From Agrobacterium vitis (lineage in GTDB: Bacteria > Pseudomonadota > Alphaproteobacteria > Rhizobiales > Rhizobiaceae): a stretch of 64,000 nucleotides of DNA. This document shows, piece by piece, positions 56,237 through 64,000 of the stretch. Location of the stretch: positions 1,656,501 to 1,720,500 of the forward strand of contig NZ_AP023272.1 of NCBI RefSeq assembly GCF_013426735.1, read 5' to 3'. Made by a program: the position numbers and the translations under genes. Below the pieces are notes generated by a model that saw nothing but the letters and a program-made list of their open reading frames with translations, had not been told where the DNA came from and searched no databases. The first letter of the stretch is position 1; each line of letters opens with the position of its first letter.

Positions 56237-58279
56237 TCAGTCTTCGATGCCGGTCCACAGCCGCTTGTCGGGAAGCAAAGGTGTGTGCCTGTTCCACTTG
56301 GCAAGCTTTTCCCGGTAGCGCTGCCGATAGGTTTGATCGTCCTCGAAATCGATATTCTCCAGGGCGAATTCGACACCGATCTCGTAATAGGCCTCCATAT
56401 TGAGCAGCTCAGGCTTGGGTGTTTCCCCCCGCTCGCATTCGCCTTGCATCTGCCAGAACAATTCTTCAAGCCGGCGGGCGAGGCCTGGCATGTCACGCAG
56501 GGCGCTGGTTTCGAATTGTCGGTTCAGGCTTTCCTTGACGGCCATAAGGCTCTGGCGATCCTGGGCAAAGGCGATGGCGCGTTGCACATAATCCTCTGGA
56601 GATTGGCAGATCAGCTCTGGCGCTCCCGCCGATGCCACGACGCTGGCGCAGAAACGCGATGCGAAGCTTTTGCCGGGAAAGGTCAGGACCGGCAAGCCCA
56701 TGTTGATGGCGTCGGCGGCAGTGGAATGCGCACCGTAGGGGAAAGTGTCGAGAAAAAGATCGGCAACAGCGATGCGGGCAAGATGCTGCGCATTGCCGGC
56801 CTTGGCCGCAAACAGCAGCCGAGCCGGATCAACGCCGCACCGGGTTGCCATATCGCGCAGACGCTGATTGACCTCTTCGTTGCCGGACAGCAACCAGAGC
56901 ACGCTGCCGGGTGTCGCTTGAAGGATGGTCATCCAGCGGGTAAAGCCGCTTTGCGTAATCTTCTGCATGCCATTGAAGCAGGCAAAGACGAAGGCGTCTT
57001 CGGGTAGGCCCACTTCGGCGCGTGTCGGGCGCGGCGCCACCTTCCGCTTGCGATCGACCGGTTGGTTGCAGGCGATCCGCAATACTTTTTCCGAATAATA
57101 GATCTCGTGTTCAGGCGGAACAATATGATTGTCCGCAATCATATATTGATGGAAGGGGCTCGCCATCGAGCCGGGATAGCCGCAGAAATTGACGATAACC
57201 GGTGCGGGCCGATAGGCAAAAATCCGGGTGCGTGCATGTTTCGTATAGCCGTTAACATCGATCAGCACGTCGATTTCATCGGCTGCGATCAGCCGGGCTG
57301 CATCGACATCACTCAGCGCAAAAATATCGCGCCAGCCATCGACCGCCTGTTTGATACGTTGCTGGGTTTCGTCGAGTGCTATCGGTTCGCCACAATAATA
57401 GGCGAACACTTCGATACTGGTCTTGTCATGTAACTCCAGAACTTCGCGCAGCGCAAAGCCGACCGCATGGTCGCGAAGGTCGGATGACAGATAACCGACA
57501 CGTAACCGCTGGCCGGTTCCGGTCTTCTGGCGTGGCGCCTGGCGTGGTACGGCGCTGAGATCCGGACGGCCGATCATTGTTTTGTTGCAGCGATAGGCCT
57601 TGGCCAGATGAAACAGCGGGTCGTCTGAGTAGCAAGAGATCGTCAAGGGGGACACTGCATCCAGCAACTGGCGCATTGTGACATGGGGAGATTCTTGAAG
57701 GACCGGCCATTTGCACTGACGCAACCGTATGGCGGACCAATGCTGACCGGCCTCAGTCTTGTCGGGCCGCAGCTCGATTGCTTTCCACAGGGAGGCTTCA
57801 GCCTCTTCCATCAGACCGGCATTTTCCAGCACGCGACCAATATGCTCCAGCACCATGATGCGATTGGCAAGCCGGTCAGGCGAAATATCCGTGGTCATTT
57901 CGGCATAGATGCGCCATTGTTGCAGCGCATCGTTGAGCAGTCCGCTGTCTTCCAGAGACCGGCCCAGATTGATATGGGCGGCGCCGAATTGCGGATCAAT
58001 CTTCAGGCAGGCGCGCAGGGCATTGATCGCCCCAGCCATATCGCCAAGCTGCCTTAAGGTGACGGAATAGTTGAAATAGACCATGTGCACCAGCGGATGG
58101 GCGCTGTTATAGGCAATCCAGGCCTTGTAAAGTTCCATGGCCTGATCGACCCGACCTGCTCTGGCGCATTGCTCGGCGACTTCGAACAACTTTGTCAGGG
58201 AGAGCTGTTGAGTGCGTGCCTGCTCCACGAAGTCGGCAGCAGGTGTCGCGATAGTCGATGTTACAATGCCAGTGTCCAT
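56237..58279 (-). CDS. TPR-containing SPINDLY/OGT-type glycosyltransferase
   Basis: A 680-residue cytoplasmic protein. Residues about 30-200 are TPR-like helices (for example AAHINLGRSLEDSGLLNDALQQWR). The C-terminal ~430 residues are a GT41-type catalytic region: RLRVGYLSSDLRDHAVGFAL, DVLIDVNGYTKHAR, FCGYPGSMA, VFACFNGMQKITQSGF, and LDTFPYGAHSTAADAINMGLPVLTF. GT41 enzymes transfer GlcNAc or other sugars to Ser/Thr of proteins. ATG 58279 is preferred. It lies directly downstream of, and on the same strand as, the Ser/Thr-rich octapeptide-repeat gene, a plausible substrate. Confidence 0.88.
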   Translation of the reverse strand: MDTGIVTSTIATPAADFVEQARTQQLSLTKLFEVAEQCARAGRVDQAMELYKAWIAYNSAHPLVHMVYFNYSVTLRQLGDMAGAINALRACLKIDPQFGAAHINLGRSLEDSGLLNDALQQWRIYAEMTTDISPDRLANRIMVLEHIGRVLENAGLMEEAEASLWKAIELRPDKTEAGQHWSAIRLRQCKWPVLQESPHVTMRQLLDAVSPLTISCYSDDPLFHLAKAYRCNKTMIGRPDLSAVPRQAPRQKTGTGQRLRVGYLSSDLRDHAVGFALREVLELHDKTSIEVFAYYCGEPIALDETQQRIKQAVDGWRDIFALSDVDAARLIAADEIDVLIDVNGYTKHARTRIFAYRPAPVIVNFCGYPGSMASPFHQYMIADNHIVPPEHEIYYSEKVLRIACNQPVDRKRKVAPRPTRAEVGLPEDAFVFACFNGMQKITQSGFTRWMTILQATPGSVLWLLSGNEEVNQRLRDMATRCGVDPARLLFAAKAGNAQHLARIAVADLFLDTFPYGAHSTAADAINMGLPVLTFPGKSFASRFCASVVASAGAPELICQSPEDYVQRAIAFAQDRQSLMAVKESLNRQFETSALRDMPGLARRLEELFWQMQGECERGETPKPELLNMEAYYEIGVEFALENIDFEDDQTYRQRYREKLAKWNRHTPLLPDKRLWTGIED

Positions 58280-58489
58280 ATCCACCCCAGGAACAGTCGG
58301 CCGCAAGGCCGGGTAACGACAGCAGGCCTATGCCGATGGGCATGAGGCATGACGCATAACACTTTTCCTCGGTAAACTGGATCGCAATGTCATGCCTGGC
58401 CTTGGTAGCTGCATTAGCTTGCATCGGGCTTGACGAAGGGTTGCCAGCAAAAAACACGGGCAAAACATTGCATTTGGGCGGAATGGAGC

Positions 58490-58528
58490 CTGTAAAAGCA
58501 AATGCGACGCCTGGATGAGGCGCCGCAT
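58490..58528 (-). terminator. Terminator-like hairpin after octapeptide-repeat gene
   Basis: ATGCGACGCCT (58502-58512) pairs with AGGCGCCGCAT (58518-58528), one mismatch, followed on the minus strand by TTTGCTTTTA. A second stem GCGCGGC/GCCGCGC is at 58556-58573. They separate the repeat gene from the glycosyltransferase gene, so read-through would be partial. Confidence 0.65.
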
Positions 58529-58583
58529 CTGGTCTTTGTATCAAAGGTTTTGCAAGCGCGGCCTAAGCCGCGCCCGTCAGCAG

Positions 58584-60143
58584 TTAGATGCTTTGATATG
58601 CGAGGATGATGGCTTCAACCTGCGACGAGTTGAAGGCCTGGACCTGAGAAGTGGTGAGAGACTGCAACTGGTCGCTGCTCAGGGCGCCGATACCATCCGT
58701 GGACAGGCCGGTAATTGACTTGGCGCTGATCGCGGCAATATCGTTGGTGGAGAAGGTAGCGAGATCGGCGGTTTCGAGCGCGGAGATCTGCTTGGAGCTG
58801 AGGTTGGCCACTTGGGTGGTTGTCAGAGCTTCCGCTTGAGCGGTCGTCAGAGCCGCAACCTGGCTAGTGGACAATCCGCCGATTGACTTGGTGGAAATCG
58901 ACGCGACCTGGTCCGTTGACAAGCCAGCCACGGCATCGGTGGTCAGAACCCCAACCTGGGCTGAAGACAGGGTTGCCACCTGGGTTGTTGACAAGGCCGA
59001 GACCTGGTCGGAAGACAGGGCCTTGACTTGTGTGGTGGACAATGCGGCGATCTGTGCCGTTGTCAGGGCGGCTCCATCCGCGGTTTCCAGCGCAGCCACC
59101 TGGCTTGTGGTCAGGCCGCTGATGGATTTGGCGCTGATTGCAGCAACCTGGGTGCTGGAAAGGGCAGCAATAGCGTCGGTGCTGAGGGCAGCGATTTGCT
59201 TTGCGCCGAGGGTAGCGACCTGGCCGGACGACAGCGCGCTGATCTGGTCGGTGGACAAGGACGCGATCTGTGTGGTCGTCAGGCCAACAATGGTCTTGGT
59301 GCTGATGGCAGCGAGATCGGCGCTGTCGAGTGTTGCCACATCAGCGGTGTCGAGGCTGCCGAGCTGAGCCGAAGAGAAGCCGGAAATCTGCGTGGACGAC
59401 AAGGCAGAAACCTGGTCGGAAGACAGGGCCTTGACCTGTGCAGTGGACAATGCGGCGATCTGTGTCGATGTCAGGGCGGCTTCATCGGCGGTCTCCAGCG
59501 CAGCTATCTGGCTTGTGCTCAGGCCGCTGATGGACTTGGCGCTGATTGCGCCAACCTGGGTGCTGGAAAGGGAGGCAATTCCGTCAGTGGTCAGGCCTGC
59601 GAGCTGCTTGGCGCTGAGAGTAGAGACCTGAGCGGTTGACAGCTGAGTGACCTGGTCCGTGGACAGGGCGCCAACCTGAGCAGAGGTCAGTCCGGTGACC
59701 GCTTTGGTGCTGATTGCCTGGATCTGGTCGGAGGACATCACGGCAATGTCATCGGTGCCAAGTGCAGCGACTTGTGTCGCGGACAGGACTGAAACTTGCG
59801 ACGACAATAGATTGGCTGTTTGCGTCGTGCCAAAATTGCCGATCTGGGTGGCCGTCAATGCGGCCACAGCCTTGGTGCTCAAGGCGGCTTCCTGACCCGA
59901 GCTCAACGCGGTCAGCTGGCTGAGCGTCAGACCGACAACGCCAGTAGCGGAAATAGCGCCCATCTGGTTGGTGTCCAGCACAGCCAGGTCTACCGTTTCG
60001 ATCGCGGCGATCTGCTTGGAAGACAATGCCGCAACCTGAGTGGTCGACAGTGCAGCTGCGTCTTCCGTATTCAGTGATGCGATCGCTGTGGTGGACAGTG
60101 CCTTGATTTGCGTAATGGATAACGACGAAACAATAGAAGTCAT
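58584..60143 (-). CDS. Octapeptide-repeat protein (64 x 8 residues)
   Basis: A 519-residue protein that reads as Met, then exactly 64 consecutive 8-residue units without insertion or deletion, then six residues (LAYQSI). The consensus unit is Ser/Thr-x-Gln-Ile/Val-x-Ala-Leu-Ser/Thr, for example TTQVAALS. Units of the type x-K-x-I-x-G-L mark positions 9, 19, 26, 36, 43, 53 and 60, giving a 17-unit (136-residue) super-repeat. No Arg, His, Cys, Trp or Pro; one Tyr. No signal peptide or membrane segment. A solenoid of short capped helices or strands is likely. AAGGGG lies 10 bases before ATG 60143. Function unknown; adhesin, structural or secreted protein are all possible. Confidence 0.85.
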   Translation of the reverse strand: MTSIVSSLSITQIKALSTTAIASLNTEDAAALSTTQVAALSSKQIAAIETVDLAVLDTNQMGAISATGVVGLTLSQLTALSSGQEAALSTKAVAALTATQIGNFGTTQTANLLSSQVSVLSATQVAALGTDDIAVMSSDQIQAISTKAVTGLTSAQVGALSTDQVTQLSTAQVSTLSAKQLAGLTTDGIASLSSTQVGAISAKSISGLSTSQIAALETADEAALTSTQIAALSTAQVKALSSDQVSALSSTQISGFSSAQLGSLDTADVATLDSADLAAISTKTIVGLTTTQIASLSTDQISALSSGQVATLGAKQIAALSTDAIAALSSTQVAAISAKSISGLTTSQVAALETADGAALTTAQIAALSTTQVKALSSDQVSALSTTQVATLSSAQVGVLTTDAVAGLSTDQVASISTKSIGGLSTSQVAALTTAQAEALTTTQVANLSSKQISALETADLATFSTNDIAAISAKSITGLSTDGIGALSSDQLQSLTTSQVQAFNSSQVEAIILAYQSI

Positions 60144-61828
<1,685 letters not shown>

Positions 61829-61899
61829 GAAAAGGTAAACTCAGAGGGGAGGTAGAACTCTTGAGTTCATTGGGGTCTTTCAGGTCCCTATAGCTGCGG

Positions 61900-61972
61900 T
61901 GGGAGAAGGACAATGCCAAGCTGACGCAGATCGACCCCGATCTGTGTTTGGATAAGGCGATGTTGCAGGCCA
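61900..61972 (+). mobile_element. IS3-family OrfA remnant
   Basis: The frame from 61900 reads WEKDNAKLTQIDPDLCLDKAMLQ, which resembles the C-terminal coiled coil of IS3-family OrfA (REENAKLKRLVADLTLDKAMLQ-like consensus, from memory). No OrfB and no terminal repeats are visible, so it is a fragment. Confidence 0.5.
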
Positions 61973-62179
61973 GTTCTGTCGGCTATGACGAGTGCCGCGT
62001 TAATTTTTGCAACGTCACTCAGGTCGAAGCGGTGTTGAAGGCCTATTTTAAAACCGGAAGAAGCAATCAATTCTGCCAATTAGCTTTCTATCTCTGTGTT
62101 GGTGGTTGATCGACAGGGGATCACGCTATAAAAGTCTGGCGCGGAGTCAAACGGCTACGGGAATTCAAGAGGAAATGTC

Positions 62180-62383
62180 ATGCCTACTGGTACTGTGAAA
62201 TTTTTTAACGACGACAAGGGTTTTGGTTTTATCACGCCCGAGAATGGTGGAACGGATGTATTCGTTCACGTGTCTTCCCTGCAGCGCGGTGACTCGCTCA
62301 GAGAAGGTGACAAGGTCAGCTTCGAAATCGGGCAGGACCGTAAGACCGGGAAGTCGAAGGCTGAAAACGTCAGCGTGCTTTAA
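62180..62383 (+). CDS. Cold-shock protein CspA family
   Basis: A 67-residue cold-shock domain protein. RNP1 KGFGFITP (about 13-20) and RNP2 DVFVHVSSL (about 26-34) are intact. An AAGAGGAAA stretch lies about 9 bases before ATG 62180. It differs from the copy at 4852 in the loop [10 protein letters not shown], closer to the shorter CspA type. Flanked by decayed mobile DNA. Confidence 0.92.
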   Translation: MPTGTVKFFNDDKGFGFITPENGGTDVFVHVSSLQRGDSLREGDKVSFEIGQDRKTGKSKAENVSVL

Positions 62384-62518
62384 CGACGGACTCGCGTTCA
62401 CTGCACAGCGATGCGCACAAACGTATTGCGTGGTTTGAACTCGAAGTTGTCGATATGCTTGAGTAGAAGGCGAAAAGATATTCTGATCGCCTATCCTACC
62501 TCGATCTTTTCCTAAAGC

Positions 62519-62555
62519 ATCGAACCGAAAAGTGGTAACCACTTTTCGGTTCGAT
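62519..62555. repeat. Perfect palindrome of rhizobial repeat family
   Basis: ATCGAACCGAAAAGTGGT (62519-62536) is the exact inverse of 62538-62555, with one central base. It shares the CCGAAAAGTGG core with the element at 2165-2213. It could act as a terminator for the cold-shock gene 135 bases upstream. Confidence 0.7.
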
Positions 62556-62738
62556 CGTTTAGTCAGCGCGAGCAGGGATGGCTCGTGTTTTCCCGGTCGT
62601 TAAGCGCACGGCCTTTCTTCCCATACATCTGGATCGACGACAAATGCCATCTGTCCGCAGCGAGGCAATTGCTTTGTCGTGTGTTGCGTCTGGTTTTAGA
62701 GTCTGTCAGCACCAACAACTGGTCGTGCCGTCTTCGGC

Positions 62739-63323
62739 CTTGAGTTTCTATATCCGCAGTTTATCGACATCCTGAAGTTCCAGATCACCAGCTGCCGCAA
62801 ATTCGAGCGTCTGAAGGCCTGCCTCCCGGCAATGCTCACCGATCTGGAGCGGGCGGCGCGTTTCATCTATCTCCAGAAGCTCGCCTTCGGAGGCAAGGTC
62901 GCAGGCCAGACCTTCGGCGTTCAGCACGAGGGCAGCGCCAGGTTCAATCTAACCCGGCTTGCTCCGCTCCTGGAAGATGTCCACGAGCGTCTCGCTGGCG
63001 TTGTCATCGAGAACCTGGACTGGCTGGCCTTGATCAACCGTTATGATCGGCCGGGTGTGCTGTTCTATCTCGATCCGCCATACTTCGGCTGTGAGGATGA
63101 TTACGGTAAAGCTCTATTTGGTCCCGAACAGTTTGAGGTTCTTGCCGACCGTTTGAAGGGCCTTCAAGGCGGCTTCATACTGTCGATAAATGATCGTCCG
63201 GAGATCCGGGAGATTTTCGCAGCGTTTTCGGTTGAGGGGGTGGAGTTGCCCTACTCGGTGGCGGGCGAGAAGGGGACGGAGGCGCGGGAGTTGATGTTTT
63301 GTGGTGGGGATGGGCGATGTTGA
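62739..63323 (+). pseudogene. D12-class DNA adenine methylase, truncated
   Basis: The frame shows KFQITSCRKFERLKACLP, TDLERAARFIYLQKLAFGGK and the catalytic DPPYFG of LFYLDPPYFGCEDDYG, all typical of Dam-like (D12) methylases of phages. The N-terminal SAM-binding FxGxG region and first ~100 residues are missing upstream, where no start or ribosome site is seen. ATG 62832 would give a 163-residue fragment. It looks like a prophage remnant. Confidence 0.75.
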
Positions 63324-63476
63324 GAGCAAATGCTTAGAGCAGCTTTGCGCCAGAAGGGGAAATGCGCCTAGGCGTTGATCAGGGTCGCTTTCGACCCGAT
63401 TTGAGTCAATGGCGGTAACGTTCTTAAATCCTAGAGGCCGCCGATCGCTCGCGTAGCTTTGGGCGTGCTCCGTCCG

Positions 63477-63983
63477 CTACGGTTCGTTGGCGAGTGCAGC
63501 TTTCGCCTCATCAATGAACCTTCGCTTCAGCTCATTGTATTCGGCCCGACCGGTTGGGGCAGCTGCAATCGCTGCCTCTTTCGCAGCAACGTAGGCCTGA
63601 CGGAGATGCATATCCCGCCTTAGAGCGTCCCGCAGTTGCAGGTTCGAGGTCCAAGACTCTCCCTCGAATTCAACGATATGAAGCAAGTGCGTGCGTTCGC
63701 TTCTGTCTCGTCCTCGTCCAAAAATGAAATGGCCTGGGATACCCGCGTGCTCTGCATAGTCGTATCCCAAGCCTTCTAATCGCTCGACGCACTCTCGCCA
63801 ACGCTCCAGCGGACGAACACCAACCAGAATGTCGAGTATCGGCTTTGCTTTCATACCCTCAATGGACGTTGATCCGTAATGCTCAACACCTTTTGCAAGA
63901 ATCCCAAGTGCGGTTTTGATCCGGCCACGTTCGGTCTCAAATTCCAGCTTCCAGGCCGGTTGGTAATCCACCAAGTAATTCAC
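63477..63983 (-). CDS. GrpB-family (UPF0157) protein
   Basis: A 168-residue nucleotidyltransferase-fold protein of the GrpB family. Visible: VEHYGSTSIEGMKAKPILDILVGVRPL, with G-S-T-S and D-x-D-like acidic residues of the fold, and GHFIFGRGRDRSERTHLLHIVE. Start is taken as GTG 63983; the frame stays open to the window edge 17 bases further, so the start may lie outside. Function of the family is poorly defined. Confidence 0.85.
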   Translation of the reverse strand: MNYLVDYQPAWKLEFETERGRIKTALGILAKGVEHYGSTSIEGMKAKPILDILVGVRPLERWRECVERLEGLGYDYAEHAGIPGHFIFGRGRDRSERTHLLHIVEFEGESWTSNLQLRDALRRDMHLRQAYVAAKEAAIAAAPTGRAEYNELKRRFIDEAKAALANEP

Positions 63984-64000
63984 ACCGTGCTTCAGTCCCA

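Noticed and set aside
58651-60077. Long plus-strand open frames opposite the octapeptide gene
   Set aside because: They are antisense mirrors of the repeat; the minus frame is longer, uninterrupted, has a ribosome site and coherent repeat chemistry.
58584-60143. Regular short DNA repeats resembling a CRISPR array
   Set aside because: The period is 24 bases without unique spacers, in frame throughout one long coding sequence; it is a protein repeat.

Overview
The window is about 64 kb of dense, mostly single-copy chromosomal sequence from an alphaproteobacterium of the family Rhizobiaceae (Rhizobium/Agrobacterium/Allorhizobium group). Supporting signs are a thioredoxin reductase followed by an LsrB/VtlR-type LysR regulator and two tandem AbcR-like small RNAs, a PetP/PetR pair, an LpcC/LpsB-like LPS core mannosyltransferase next to greA, the carA - yqeY - dnaG - rpoD cluster, and several families of rhizobial intergenic palindromic repeats. 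No rRNA or tRNA gene was recognised.

Layout. 0-7 kb: end of proC, a CsaA-like protein, a two-component system with a MarR-type PetP, an MBL hydrolase, a cold-shock gene and a DMT transporter. 7-16 kb: aspartate aminotransferase, OpgC, ChaA, LysR/epimerase and ArsR/old yellow enzyme modules. 15.5-18.7 kb: redox and sRNA control block (two AbcR-like sRNAs, lsrB, trxB, an Lrp regulator). 18.7-24.7 kb: surface-glycan genes (sulfotransferase, GT25, GT4 LpcC) ending in greA. 25-38.6 kb: DUF2235 hydrolase, carB, DUF1868, GST, YpfJ-like metallopeptidase, aldo/keto reductase with LysR, MATE pump, carA. 38.9-45 kb: yqeY, a BrnT/BrnA toxin-antitoxin pair, dnaG, rpoD. 45-50.9 kb: repeat-rich spacer, a structured leader before a small membrane protein, M20 peptidase, DUF930 protein, LysE exporter with ArgP-type regulator. 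51-56 kb: H-NOX sensor coupled to a GGDEF/EVL c-di-GMP protein, YjbQ, a proline-rich secreted protein, an M19 dipeptidase. 56-60 kb: a TPR-SPINDLY/OGT-type glycosyltransferase and a 519-residue protein built almost wholly of octapeptide repeats. 60.7-64 kb: UDP-galactopyranose mutase, a second cold-shock gene, IS3 and adenine-methylase remnants, a GrpB-family protein.

The most unusual object is the protein at 58584-60143 (minus): one Met, exactly 64 gap-free 8-residue units (Ser/Thr, x, Gln, Ile/Val, x, Ala, Leu, Ser/Thr) and a 6-residue tail. A higher-order period of 17 units is visible, and Arg, Cys, Trp, Pro and His are absent. Directly downstream on the same strand is an OGT-like glycosyltransferase, so a glycosylated Ser/Thr-rich repeat protein is a testable idea. 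A terminator-like hairpin between the two genes argues against a simple operon. Other items of note are the tandem AbcR-like sRNAs with visible promoters, a possibly leaderless ArsR gene with an operator in its promoter, the structured leader at 46.1-46.35 kb, and two related inverted-repeat mosaic elements.
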